Positions 1 through 8,000 of a stretch of 64,000 nucleotides of DNA are shown here, one piece after another. The stretch's first letter is position 1. Every line of letters begins with the position of its first letter. The DNA is taken from assembly GCF_915403165.1 (NCBI RefSeq), contig NZ_OU659204.1, positions 1,984,001 to 2,048,000 on the forward strand. The letters run 5' to 3'. The DNA is from Providencia alcalifaciens (GTDB taxonomy: Bacteria > Pseudomonadota > Gammaproteobacteria > Enterobacterales > Enterobacteriaceae). The translations under genes and the position numbers were made by a program. The notes beneath the pieces are model-generated. The model ran no database searches and had not been told where the DNA came from. It saw only the letters and a list, made by a program, of their open reading frames with translations.

Positions 1-405
1 AAATTTTTATGTGATGACCATTTAGTTATTTTCGCACCACCATCCAATGATTTGAATAATCACAGCATCTCTTCATTAAACCAAATTGGAAACCATGATT
101 TTATTGGACTTTCTCAAGGCAATGCATTGCAGGATTATATTGACCATCATGCACTGAGCGAAGGAGTTTCATTTAATTACCGAATGCGTTTAGCAACGAT
201 GGACGCGGTGATGCAGTTAGTGAGTGAAGGGCTTGGCTATGCCATTTTACCGCAACAAGTCATATCACGCTTTATCGGAATATATCCAGGAAATATCATT
301 CCTTTATCTGGTGAATGGGCAAAGCGCAAATTATACATTTGCACCCGAAGATTTGATGAATTACCGAGTTATATGGATGAGTTTGTTAAGTTTTTACTTG
401 AATAA
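1..405 (+). CDS. LysR-family transcriptional regulator, C-terminal part (5' end outside window)
   Basis: The reading frame is open from the first base of the window, so the gene starts upstream and only the last 134 codons are visible. They look like the second half of a LysR effector-binding domain: the stretch around DAVMQLVSEGLGYAILP is the usual helix and strand that close the ligand pocket, followed by a short C-terminal helix rich in acidic and aromatic residues. The DNA-binding half is missing, so the target cannot be guessed. The stop codon overlaps the end of the convergent permease gene by 12 bp, so the two genes share their 3' ends. A TTG inside the frame at 52 is not a credible start because the domain begins before it. 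Confidence 0.8.
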   Translation, partial: KFLCDDHLVIFAPPSNDLNNHSISSLNQIGNHDFIGLSQGNALQDYIDHHALSEGVSFNYRMRLATMDAVMQLVSEGLGYAILPQQVISRFIGIYPGNIIPLSGEWAKRKLYICTRRFDELPSYMDEFVKFLLE

Positions 406-1110
406 CATGTAAATACCTAAAACTATTAATCCTAAGAAAAAACAGCGCCTAAATATTTTTTCACTGATTAAATTTCTACAATATTGCCCCACATACATGC
501 CAATAATCGCAGGAATAAGTGCTATTGACGATATGTAATAATCTATAGTCTCTCTGTTATTCTCTCTGAATAATAATATGGCCAATGCAATTGTTGACGC
601 GGTAAACGCGAGGCCTAGTGTTTGTATTAATTCATTTTTATTAAGATTCAGCGATTGTAAATAAGGAACAGCAGGGATCACAAAAACCCCCGTGGCTGCG
701 GTAATAACTCCAGTCATATAACCAATTAGTGGGGATAACCATCGTTCATTTTTACCCGATGTTGACGATTTAGGGAGGAATATGGCCACTAATCCATAAA
801 TGATTAATATCAGACCCAGTGCAGGAAATACCCACTCTGATGCTGAACTCAATTTTGGTAATGGGCTATAAACAGTGCCAATAAAAATAGCGATAATAAA
901 TAAGTAAAATCGTCGAATTAAGTTTAAAAATTTACCACCGATCATAAGCTGCCATATATTGGTGACGAAAGATGGAATAATTAGAATGCTTGCTGCTACA
1001 GCAGGCTCCATGACCGTTGTTAATAAGCCCATCGATAATGTTGGCAAGCCTAGTCCAATAACTCCTTTAACAAATCCCGCCAAAAAGAAGATCAATAAAA
1101 TTAACGCCAT
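394..1110 (-). CDS. TauE/SafE-family membrane permease
   Basis: A 238-residue, strongly hydrophobic protein with about seven to eight predicted membrane segments. The N-terminal FLAGFVKGVIGLGLPTLS is the typical first TauE/SafE repeat signature (hydrophobic run, Gly-rich turn, GLG). A second repeat begins around residue 125 (PLIGYMTGVITAATGVFVIP). The family exports small sulfur-containing or carboxylate anions across the inner membrane; the substrate here is unknown. It converges with the LysR gene to the left and diverges from the ABM/ACT/ArsR operon to the right, with about 220 bp of promoter space between. TauE-type genes are often controlled by a neighbouring LysR protein, which is possible here but not shown. 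Confidence 0.82.
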   Translation of the reverse strand: MALILLIFFLAGFVKGVIGLGLPTLSMGLLTTVMEPAVAASILIIPSFVTNIWQLMIGGKFLNLIRRFYLFIIAIFIGTVYSPLPKLSSASEWVFPALGLILIIYGLVAIFLPKSSTSGKNERWLSPLIGYMTGVITAATGVFVIPAVPYLQSLNLNKNELIQTLGLAFTASTIALAILLFRENNRETIDYYISSIALIPAIIGMYVGQYCRNLISEKIFRRCFFLGLIVLGIYMLFK

Positions 1111-1331
1111 ATTGGATTTACCTTTGAGTTGATAAGTATTGCTTAAAGGGTAATCAATTAAATAAAAACAACCTATACGGATTATTTTTAGGGGGGCTTC
1201 GGAAAATACAGAGTAAGGTTTTCAGCAAGTTACAGCTACTATTGTCATCAATGTTGGTCATTTCGATAGTTATCGAAGTGACATGAATACGAGATTGATA
1301 ACCTATTTAGCGGTTAACAAGGAGACATGAA

Positions 1332-1646
1332 ATGATCGCAGTGATATTTGAAGCACGTATTGCACCAAATAAACAGGAACGCTATTTATCTTTAGCGGAA
1401 AAGTTAAAGCCATTATTGAGCGATATTGAAGGGTTTATTTCAATCGAGCGTTTTCAAAGTTTATCGCACGAAGGCAAATTATTGTCACTGTCATGGTGGG
1501 AAAGTGAGTCCGCTGTTTTGCAATGGAAACAGAATATTTTGCACATGAAGGCTCAGCAAGAAGGTCGAGAAACGATTTTTGATTTTTACAAAATCAGTAT
1601 TGTTAATATGGTTCGAGAATATTCATTTGAAAAGGATAAGCAATAA
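1332..1646 (+). CDS. antibiotic biosynthesis monooxygenase (ABM) fold protein
   Basis: A 104-residue protein with the dimeric ferredoxin-like ABM fold pattern: an N-terminal strand ([12 protein letters not shown]), a helix containing [14 protein letters not shown], then [10 protein letters not shown], a strand with [17 protein letters not shown] and a helix with H at the start of the [10 protein letters not shown] segment. Such proteins are small cofactor-free or haem/quinone-handling oxygenases or simply ligand binders, so no reaction can be named. It is the first gene of a tight three-gene unit: its TAA overlaps the next ATG by one base. An AGGAG-like ribosome site (AAGGAGAC) sits just before the ATG. 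Confidence 0.75.
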   Translation: MIAVIFEARIAPNKQERYLSLAEKLKPLLSDIEGFISIERFQSLSHEGKLLSLSWWESESAVLQWKQNILHMKAQQEGRETIFDFYKISIVNMVREYSFEKDKQ

Positions 1647-2059
1647 TGTTTGATATTCATGTGGTTTTAGATGGTAAACCAGGGCAATTAGCGCTGTTAG
1701 GAAAAACATTAGGTAATAACAATGTAGGCTTGGAAGGTGGTGGGGTATTTACCGTCGATGGAAAAAGCCACGCTCATTTTCTTGTCGAGGATGGGAACAA
1801 AGCGAAAACTGTTTTAGAATCTATGGGATTATCTGTTGAAATTAACAAGCCGATTATCCGTAAATTAAGACAGGAAAAACCCGGAGAGTTAGGGGAAATA
1901 GCGCAAATATTAGCGGATCATGATGTAAATATTTTAGTGCAATACAGCGATCATGCTAATCAACTGATACTGATTACAGATAAAACGGATATTGCAGAAT
2001 TAGTCACAAGCCCTTGGGCCGTAGAGAATTTTTTGAATGACCATAAAAATGAAGGATAA
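1646..2059 (+). CDS. ACT-domain-like protein, unknown function
   Basis: A 137-residue protein with two ACT-like halves. The first is [22 protein letters not shown] followed by a strand and a [15 protein letters not shown] helix. The second is [22 protein letters not shown], the classic ACT signature (strand, PGEL turn, helix, D-x-N-I strand). ACT domains bind amino acids or other small ligands and often regulate enzymes. There is no catalytic domain, so it is probably a stand-alone sensor or a partner of its neighbours. It is translationally coupled to the ABM gene upstream (one-base overlap) and overlaps the ArsR-type gene downstream by 11 or 23 bases, depending on the start used. Confidence 0.68.
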   Translation: MFDIHVVLDGKPGQLALLGKTLGNNNVGLEGGGVFTVDGKSHAHFLVEDGNKAKTVLESMGLSVEINKPIIRKLRQEKPGELGEIAQILADHDVNILVQYSDHANQLILITDKTDIAELVTSPWAVENFLNDHKNEG

Positions 2060-2726
2060 ACCCACATTAGAATCCTCGATAGCCGCGATTGGAGCGGCTA
2101 TTTCTGATAGTTCGAGGGTTAAAATTCTTTGTGCTTTAATGGATGGAAGGGCGTGGACAGCAATGGAACTGGGCGTTGTCGCGGAAATTTCCGCATCAAC
2201 AACGAGTAGCCACTTAACAAAGTTATTGGATAACCAACTGATTACGGTTATTTCACAAGGCAAATATCGCTATTTTCAAATTGCGAATGAAGGCGTTGCC
2301 AATATCATTGAAAGTATTATGGGACTATCTGCAAGCAATGTATCCCAAGCCAAAATAACGACACCGCCTAACTTAAGAAAATCTCGAACTTGTTATAACC
2401 ATTTAGCCGGTGAAGTGGCTGTTCATATTTTTGATGCACTTAATCAGAAAGAATGGATAACTGAGAATGGATCTGAGATTACGTTATTGGGTATTGAGAG
2501 CTTTAGAACAATGGGGCTTAATTTTAATTTCAAGAATTCAACAAAGGTTTGTTGTCCATGTTTAGATTGGAGTGAACGACGTTTTCATTTAGGCGGACAA
2601 GTTGGTACCGCTTTTCTTGCGCATGCTGAAAAACAAGAGTGGCTGTTTCGACATGCTGGTTATAGAGAAATCACCATCAGTGAAAAAGGGCATAGGGCGT
2701 TTGCTAAATACTTTGGTATCAATTAA
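2037..2726 (+). CDS. ArsR-family winged-helix transcriptional regulator
   Basis: A 229-residue protein. Residues about 15-95 form an ArsR/SmtB-type winged helix: [21 protein letters not shown], then the recognition helix [18 protein letters not shown] and a wing [10 protein letters not shown]. The remaining 130 residues are a C-terminal domain seen in the longer ArsR-like proteins; it contains a CCPCLDW motif that could bind metal or sense redox state, which is inference. It overlaps the ACT gene and is most simply the regulator of its own operon. A second ATG at 2049 (MKDKPT) would shorten the overlap to 11 bp and may be the true start; neither has a strong ribosome site. Confidence 0.8.
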   Translation: MTIKMKDKPTLESSIAAIGAAISDSSRVKILCALMDGRAWTAMELGVVAEISASTTSSHLTKLLDNQLITVISQGKYRYFQIANEGVANIIESIMGLSASNVSQAKITTPPNLRKSRTCYNHLAGEVAVHIFDALNQKEWITENGSEITLLGIESFRTMGLNFNFKNSTKVCCPCLDWSERRFHLGGQVGTAFLAHAEKQEWLFRHAGYREITISEKGHRAFAKYFGIN

Positions 2727-2960
2727 CTGGCCAACATAGTCTAATTGCAAAATAAATAGGGATCTTGTCTTAACGAATATGTATTCCAATCATTTAAATC
2801 AATCCATAAGTTTTTCTATTAGCTACTAAAAATTATCATCATTTGTGAACCCTACAAAAGAAAATATAATCATGAGTAAAAATAAGGCCCTACATAAATT
2901 AAATTTCAACTTATGCTGAAATAAACTCATTATATAAATATTGACCATCAAAGGTTTACT

Positions 2961-3818
2961 ATGAATTTACGATTTAAAACATTTGCCGCATTGGTTTTAA
3001 CCATGCCTATTGTATCCTCTGCTTTTGCTTTAACTTTACAGGATCAAGTTAAACAATACGAAAAAGAGGGTTGGAAGGTTGGATTGTCAATTCTATTTTC
3101 AGATGATAAAACGATTTCTATAAATGGAAACCAACGCTTTCCTTTGGATAGCACAGTTAAATCAATTGCTTGCGCTAATGTTCTGGCAAAGGTTGATGCA
3201 AAGAAACTTTCATTAAGCCATTCTATGATAGTAACTGAAAAAAATATTGTGACATATTCGCCAGTTGCTAAAGATTATATGAATAAGCCGTTTACGCTTG
3301 AACAAGCTTGTAAAGCTGCTAATGAATACAGTGATAATACAGCCGCTAATTTTGCTATTTTTTCGGGTGGGGGACCAGAGGCTCTGACGGCATTTATGAG
3401 AGCTATAGGAGATACGGTTACTCGTTCTGACCGATATGAGCCAGAATTGACAGTCAATCCCGAGGGTGATTTGCGAGACACAACGACTCCCGATGCAATG
3501 AGCAAGAGTATCAAGAAAATTTTGACTGGCGAAGTTCTCAGTAATTCATCAAAAGAACAATTGAAAGAATGGATGGTCAATAATAAAGTCGCTGATAATA
3601 TGCTTAGAGCGTCTCTTCCTAAAGAATGGAAAATCGCCGATAGATCAGGTGCAAGTGAATATGGCGTCAGAGGGATAACGTCGATGGTATGGTCAAATAA
3701 TCATGATCCTGTATTTATCAGCATCTATGTAAGAAAAGCGGATACTTCTTTGGATGAACGCTCAGAAGTGATTCGTATTTTAGGTTCTCATCTATTTGAC
3801 GAATACCTTAGTCACTAA
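2961..3818 (+). CDS. class A beta-lactamase, CARB/PSE-like (RSG subgroup)
   Basis: A 285-residue periplasmic serine beta-lactamase. A signal peptide of about 23 residues ends ...SSAFA. The active-site motifs are complete and correctly spaced: S64-T-V-K67 (Ambler 70-73), S124-D-N126 (130-132), E160 (E166) and R228-S-G230 (234-236). Arg in place of the usual Lys at 234 defines the carbenicillinase (CARB/PSE) branch, and the neighbourhoods NGNQRFPL, VTYSP, GDLRDTTTP, WMVNN and IADRSGA match CARB enzymes. Cysteines at 71 and 117 correspond to the 77-123 disulfide. The omega loop reads EPELT, so Ambler position 170, normally Asn and a ligand of the deacylating water, is Thr. No AmpR-type LysR gene adjoins it. 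Ribosome site AAAGG precedes the ATG. Substrate range cannot be predicted from sequence alone. Confidence 0.9.
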   Translation: MNLRFKTFAALVLTMPIVSSAFALTLQDQVKQYEKEGWKVGLSILFSDDKTISINGNQRFPLDSTVKSIACANVLAKVDAKKLSLSHSMIVTEKNIVTYSPVAKDYMNKPFTLEQACKAANEYSDNTAANFAIFSGGGPEALTAFMRAIGDTVTRSDRYEPELTVNPEGDLRDTTTPDAMSKSIKKILTGEVLSNSSKEQLKEWMVNNKVADNMLRASLPKEWKIADRSGASEYGVRGITSMVWSNNHDPVFISIYVRKADTSLDERSEVIRILGSHLFDEYLSH

Positions 3819-3861
3819 AATTATATTGGAATCATTTGTTGTTTAGAGTAGTAAAAGGTTG

Positions 3862-3882
3862 GGGTTCTATGGAGGAACCCCG
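3862..3882. terminator. hairpin after the beta-lactamase gene
   Basis: A perfect 7-bp stem (GGGGTTC and GAACCCC) with a 7-base loop, 44 bp past the beta-lactamase stop. There is no clean T-run on the plus strand, so it is a weak terminator at best or an mRNA-stabilising hairpin. Confidence 0.4.
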
Positions 3883-3929
3883 AAGTAGCAGTGAGATAGA
3901 TATAAGACTGTTATCTGCACATTAATTCT

Positions 3930-3957
3930 ATTTAACATAATATGCATTATGCGAACC
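3930..3957 (-). other. dif: dif site (XerC/XerD chromosome dimer resolution)
   Basis: Read on the minus strand, the site has an 11-bp XerC arm GGTTCGCATAA, a 6-bp centre TGCATA and an 11-bp XerD arm TTATGTTAAAT. E. coli dif has GGTGCGCATAA, TGTATA and TTATGTTAAAT. The XerD arm is identical, the XerC arm differs at one base (allowed by the proteobacterial consensus), and the centre differs at one base and keeps the required 6-bp length. The site lies in non-coding DNA in a terminus region that also holds tus and two Ter sites, which fits the expected location. XerC and XerD resolve chromosome dimers here, activated by FtsK. Confidence 0.9.
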
Positions 3958-3988
3958 CAAGTATGGAATGAAGAAATACAGCGTTTTG
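3953..3988. repeat. dif-adjacent repeat unit, copy beside intact dif
   Basis: The 36 bp that begin inside the XerC arm of dif and extend rightward match 4803-4838 at 28 of 36 positions with no gap. With the second copy it brackets the PAAR remnant and its terminator. Confidence 0.55.
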
Positions 3989-4094
3989 GCTGGTTAATCG
4001 TGTTGGTTCGTTTATCGTTGAAACTGCCTTTTCTATGACCAATTAAGCTTTTAGTCGTTGCTTCATGTCCACTAGTTAAAGTTCCATGATACTT

Positions 4095-4131
4095 AAAAAA
4101 GCTCGTCTACTTTATCGGCGAACGAGCTTCA
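4095..4131 (-). terminator. rho-independent terminator for the PAAR locus
   Basis: On the minus strand, AAGCTCGT pairs with ACGAGCTT across a 15-base loop and is followed by a run of Ts. It lies about 70 bp beyond the stop of the minus-strand PAAR/membrane remnant. Confidence 0.6.
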
Positions 4132-4200
4132 GTTTTCTATGAGGCTTTGGAGAGCCTCCTTACATGTCATACGGCATAAATCCTATCTCACCCTTAATTA

Positions 4201-4455
4201 TTACCGTATTTTTTTGTGAATGATAAATATCAGCGCAAGAACAATAGCAAAACCATAGTATGCAAATTCCATTGAGCTATTATGATCTGACAGTAATTGC
4301 GCAGCAAAATTAGTCCACCTTGCTTTTGAGGTATCACCTATTCCAATAATTCTTATTTCAGTTGAAAAATTTAAATTAAAAATTAAATCGAAAAAAAATA
4401 AGCCTACGTAATATATAACTATTAATAAGCAAGTAAGACCCCATCTAATAAATGA
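4201..4455 (-). pseudogene. remnant of a small two-helix membrane protein, in frame after the broken PAAR gene
   Basis: Directly after the PAAR stop codon the same frame stays open for 84 codons. It reads as two membrane segments (about WGLTCLLIVIYYVGLFFFDLIF and EFAYYGFAIVLALIFIIHK) around a short polar loop containing GIGDTSKARW. The frame has no ATG, GTG or TTG near its beginning and no ribosome site; the only nearby ATG is out of frame and soon hits a stop. It looks like the 3' part of another gene joined to the PAAR 5' part by a deletion. Small membrane proteins downstream of PAAR genes are often immunity proteins of type VI effectors, which is a possible but unproven origin. I do not recognise the family. 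Confidence 0.5.
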
Positions 4456-4632
4456 TTATACGTTGCTGATCCCGCCAAGTATCTTGTAAGTGCCAGAGTG
4501 TTTCCCACACGTGACCATGTCACCTTCACGAGCAGCAGACACGCCGTAAAACAAAAACGTATTGTCGCCCGTTAAGATTTGACCGCCGCAGGTTGTTCGG
4601 TCTCCGACCCGTAAAAAATAGCCTATCGCCAT
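4456..4632 (-). pseudogene. truncated PAAR-domain protein (type VI secretion spike tip)
   Basis: Fifty-eight codons beginning MAIGYFLRVGDRTTCGG and containing AAREGDMVTCGKHSG, the N-terminal and central parts of a PAAR domain. PAAR proteins cap the VgrG spike of type VI secretion systems and often carry a toxin. Full-length family members run about 90 residues for the PAAR fold alone; here it stops at ...GGISNV with a TAA, losing the last strands and the cysteine-containing end. An AAGGATG ribosome site sits 5-6 bases before the ATG, so it could still be translated. No vgrG or other type VI gene is present in the window. It is too short for the usual domain, so it is most likely inactive. Confidence 0.75.
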
Positions 4633-4773
4633 TATGCCATCCTTGTTTTCATTGATTTAATCAGAATTGAGATAATAATCTAACCTAAGTGAAATGTAAT
4701 GAAAACCCTGTCGGCTATGATGATAAATTAGGAAGGGTCTTGATCTCACCTCAACGTGAGTCCGTCCTCGATT

Positions 4774-4838
4774 TTTTAACATAGAGATGTGTCTATTTAT
4801 TCGAACCTAATTATGAAATAAAGAAATCCGGCATTCTG
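4774..4838 (-). repeat. degenerate dif-like site plus flank duplicated from the dif region
   Basis: The plus strand reads TTTTAACATAG, then 12 bases, then TTATTCGAACC. The first element matches the dif XerD arm at 9 of 11 positions and the second matches the local XerC arm at 10 of 11. The two are separated by 12 rather than 6 bp. The 36 bp starting at 4803 are 28/36 identical, without gaps, to the 36 bp starting at 3953 beside true dif. The two copies are in the same orientation about 850 bp apart. This looks like a decayed duplicate of the dif region, and the doubled centre should prevent normal Xer synapsis. Confidence 0.6.
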
Positions 4839-4940
4839 ATCCCCTCAAAAGTTATCGACCTGCACTTGACGCCAAACAAAAATATGCCACCGTATTACTT
4901 CTATAATGACTAGCTTATTTACTCATATAGATGTGGTCAC

Positions 4941-6062
4941 ATGGTTAACAAACTGAATCTTAACTGGCCTGAATTTTTAGAAAAATACTGGCAGAAAAAA
5001 CCCGTTGTATTGAAAAATGCATTTCCTGATTTTGTCGACCCTATCACTCCAGATGAACTGGCCGGCTTGGCGATGGAACCGGAAGTTGACAGCCGCCTAG
5101 TCAGCTTTATTGATAGCAAATGGGAAGCGAGCCATGGCCCGTTTGAGGACTACAGCGAATTAGGTGAAAAAGGATGGTCGCTGTTAGTGCAAGCCGTGAA
5201 CCATTGGCATATGCCTGCCGCTGAACTGGTGAAACCGTTCCGCGTACTGCCTGAATGGCGTCTTGATGACTTGATGATCTCCTATTCGGTGCCTGGCGGT
5301 GGTGTCGGACCACATATTGATAACTATGATGTTTTTATCATCCAAGGAATGGGCCGCCGCCGCTGGCGAGTGGGCGACGCCCTTCCCATGCGGCAATTTT
5401 GCGCACACCCGGCACTATTGCATGTCGATCCATTTGAGCCGATTATTGATGTAGAAATGGCTCCGGGAGATATTCTGTATATTCCGCCGGGATTCCCTCA
5501 CGATGGTTTCACCTTCGAAGATACCATGAACTATTCTGTCGGCTTTCGTGGCCCAACCGGGCGCGATTTGCTGAGCAGTTTTGCAGACTATGCACTGGAA
5601 CAGGATTTGGGCGGAATAAATTATGGCGATCCTGACCTGAAAGTCAGTAAAAATTCAGGAACCATGGAACCTCATGAGGTTGAACGCCTACGAGCCATGA
5701 TGATTGAAATGGTCAACAAGCCCGGTGATTTTGAACAGTGGCTAGGCCGTTTTGCAACCACCCCTCGCCATGAGCTGGATATTGCCCTTGCGGAACCGCC
5801 GTATCAGCCGGAAGAAGTACTGAGCGCTCTAAATGCCGGTGAAAAATTGATACGACTAAGCGGGCTGCGAGTCATGCGTATCGGCGATCGTTTCTTTGTT
5901 AATTCAGATGGTTGGAATACCACAGAAATAAAGGGTGCCGACGCATTGTGCCAGCTTACGGAAGCCGGAATAAATGAACTCGGTGAAGCACTAGAAAACC
6001 CAATTTTTGTCGCTGAGTTGACCGAATTTATCAATCAGGGATATTGGTATTTCGAAGAGTAA
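4941..6062 (+). CDS. roxA: ribosomal protein uL16 3-hydroxylase (JmjC/cupin oxygenase)
   Basis: A 373-residue Fe(II)/2-oxoglutarate oxygenase orthologous to E. coli RoxA (YcfD), which hydroxylates an arginine of ribosomal protein L16. The cupin fold carries the iron ligands H125-x-D127 in GPHIDNYD and the distal His in IPPGFPHDGF, all at the E. coli positions. The N-terminal segment (LNWPEFLEKYWQKKP) is the usual family opening, and the C-terminal winged-helix region for dimerisation is complete. It is a monocistronic gene with its own terminator, lying just to the right of the dif/PAAR accessory patch, and so marks where conserved gene order begins. Confidence 0.93.
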   Translation: MVNKLNLNWPEFLEKYWQKKPVVLKNAFPDFVDPITPDELAGLAMEPEVDSRLVSFIDSKWEASHGPFEDYSELGEKGWSLLVQAVNHWHMPAAELVKPFRVLPEWRLDDLMISYSVPGGGVGPHIDNYDVFIIQGMGRRRWRVGDALPMRQFCAHPALLHVDPFEPIIDVEMAPGDILYIPPGFPHDGFTFEDTMNYSVGFRGPTGRDLLSSFADYALEQDLGGINYGDPDLKVSKNSGTMEPHEVERLRAMMIEMVNKPGDFEQWLGRFATTPRHELDIALAEPPYQPEEVLSALNAGEKLIRLSGLRVMRIGDRFFVNSDGWNTTEIKGADALCQLTEAGINELGEALENPIFVAELTEFINQGYWYFEE

Positions 6063-6080
6063 GTCACTTTAGCCTAACAA

Positions 6081-6110
6081 GATAAAACACCTGCTGACGG
6101 GTGTTTTATC
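6081..6110 (+). terminator. terminator after roxA
   Basis: An 11-bp stem (GATAAAACACC with GGGTGTTTTATC) around a 7-base loop, 19 bp after the roxA stop. The stem itself supplies the T-run. Confidence 0.7.
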
Positions 6111-6327
6111 TCAACATCCCCTTCGCACCTCAAGCTATCTTCGATTTATCGCCAAACTACTGAAATATTCAATCGATTGCAACAATCATAGTCCCGACAA
6201 AATAAATGAGGTCGCAGTCTACGGAGCTCCTCTAATTTAAGCTTATTCTGTTATCTCAACTGATTAAATTCTAATATGATTAAAAACTATCAATAAAACT
6301 AATCCATCCAGCTAATGGAGTATCAAT

Positions 6328-7956
6328 ATGTTTGTCACTCGCAAATTCACCAAAGGAATTTTATTTGTATCGGCGTTAGCGTCATGGCAAGCATTTGCTG
6401 AATCAGCGCCGCTCTCACAGCCTCTTAAGCTCAATCAAGCCACGATTTTTTTACGTGGTGCCGAGTTAACAAATAGCGCTACTGTCAATTTACCGCAAGG
6501 CGAAAGTAAGCTGATTTTCACCAATGTTGCTGACCACCTTGATCAAAAAAGCCTTTCAATTAGCTTAGATAATGAAGATATTCTGATCCGCTCAATTGAC
6601 GTGCAAACCGTGGCAGTGGAACCTGTCTATACGGGTGAAGTGGCAAATTTAAAATCGCAGATAGACGCGATAACCAAACAAATTTCAGAGCTTAATATCA
6701 AAATAAAAGTGGGTGATGACCAACTCGCTTTACTGAAAGATCAGCGTTTTTTTGGTGAAACAACGACATTATCCCTTGAGCAGTCCGCATCCAAATTGGA
6801 ATTTATTCGCAAGCAAATGTCTGCGATATTGAGTGAAAACTTAGCGTATCAGCAGCAGATTGATGAATTGACAGAGAAACAAGCATTATTGCAGGCAAAA
6901 TTTGACGGTATTCTTCCCGATAATATTGGAGAGCAGACACAAATTGTGTTGACGGTTGATACTCCCAAAAGTTTGAGTGCCAACATGCAAATCTCATATG
7001 TTACTCCCGATGCGGGTTGGTCTCCAAGTTATGATATTCGTGCTAAAGATATTGATAAACCAGTCAATATTACCTATAAAGCTGACGTTATTCAAAATAC
7101 CGGCATGGACTGGGACAAAGTTAAACTCACCCTTTCCTCTGCCAACCCAACACGCAATATCACCCCGCCATTTTTAACACCATGGTTATTGTCGGTTTAT
7201 GACCAATATAATCAAGGCTATATGAGCGGAAAAATGTCCGCAGCCATGGATATGGAGGTGGCAGCACCTGCGCCAGTAGCGGAAATTTCAGCATCCAAAA
7301 AACGCAGCCCGGGCATGGCAAACTATGTGTCGACCAACACCAACGGCGTGAATCTCAGTTACAGCATCGAATTGCCTTTTAGCTTAGCCTCTACCCCTAA
7401 AGCAAAATCTATTACCATTAAACAAGCAGATGTTGATGCAAAATATCGTTATACATCAACGCCAAAAATGGCTGAGGAAGTCTATTTGCAAGCTCAAATT
7501 GATGACTGGGATGCACTGAACTTACTGAATGGCCCTGCTAATATTTACTTTATGAACAGCTACGTGGGTGATTTTTATGTGAATTCAGGGCAATTGACTG
7601 AAACTCTCGATATCCCATTTGGTGTGGATGATAACATTCAAATTTCTCGTGTAAATAATGCGGGAATGCGTAAAAAACCAACCTTTATGGGTTCCACCGT
7701 TGAGCAAAAAGAAAGCTTCTTAATTAAGGTACGTAATACGCGGAAAAATGATATTAAACTGTCAGTCTATGACCAACTCCCGACGAGTAAAGATACCGAT
7801 ATTAAAGTGCTTAACCCCGAATATAAAGGCGGAAAACTGGATGAAACAGAGAATAAAATTGAATGGGATTTAACGCTGAAACCTCAAGAAACTGTCGAAT
7901 TGCCTTTAAGTTATACGCTGAAATACCCTAAAAATAAGCAGATTAATGGATTATAA
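6328..7956 (+). CDS. MuiA-family protein (DUF4139), exported
   Basis: A 542-residue protein with a signal peptide ending near ...SWQAFA (about residue 24). Then comes an N-terminal beta domain (LNQATIFLRGAELTNSATVNLPQGESKLIF) of the DUF4140 type, a coiled-coil stretch about 105-185 (KSQIDAITKQISELNIKIKV and following), and a long DUF4139 domain to the end, with PDAGWSPSYDIRA and WDKVKLTLSSANP as family signatures. The family was named for an effect on mucoid exopolysaccharide in other bacteria; its biochemical activity is not known. It stands alone between roxA and ydfG with its own hairpin. The C-terminus lacks an anchor, so it is probably periplasmic. Confidence 0.8.
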   Translation: MFVTRKFTKGILFVSALASWQAFAESAPLSQPLKLNQATIFLRGAELTNSATVNLPQGESKLIFTNVADHLDQKSLSISLDNEDILIRSIDVQTVAVEPVYTGEVANLKSQIDAITKQISELNIKIKVGDDQLALLKDQRFFGETTTLSLEQSASKLEFIRKQMSAILSENLAYQQQIDELTEKQALLQAKFDGILPDNIGEQTQIVLTVDTPKSLSANMQISYVTPDAGWSPSYDIRAKDIDKPVNITYKADVIQNTGMDWDKVKLTLSSANPTRNITPPFLTPWLLSVYDQYNQGYMSGKMSAAMDMEVAAPAPVAEISASKKRSPGMANYVSTNTNGVNLSYSIELPFSLASTPKAKSITIKQADVDAKYRYTSTPKMAEEVYLQAQIDDWDALNLLNGPANIYFMNSYVGDFYVNSGQLTETLDIPFGVDDNIQISRVNNAGMRKKPTFMGSTVEQKESFLIKVRNTRKNDIKLSVYDQLPTSKDTDIKVLNPEYKGGKLDETENKIEWDLTLKPQETVELPLSYTLKYPKNKQINGL

Positions 7957-8000
7957 CTGACTAAATAAGTTAATTATTTTATCGGTGTAAAAGAACTAAA

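Noticed and set aside
1111..1331. A possible small RNA or riboswitch before the ABM gene
   Set aside because: Only AT-rich promoter-like sequence and short direct similarity were seen; no stable structure or known riboswitch core.
2589..2789. A 66-residue minus-strand frame at the end of the ArsR gene
   Set aside because: Mostly antisense to the regulator; no ribosome site.
4201..4632. One intact gene read through the internal TAA
   Set aside because: No sign of recoding; the PAAR domain is cut short and the tail is unrelated to a normal PAAR extension.
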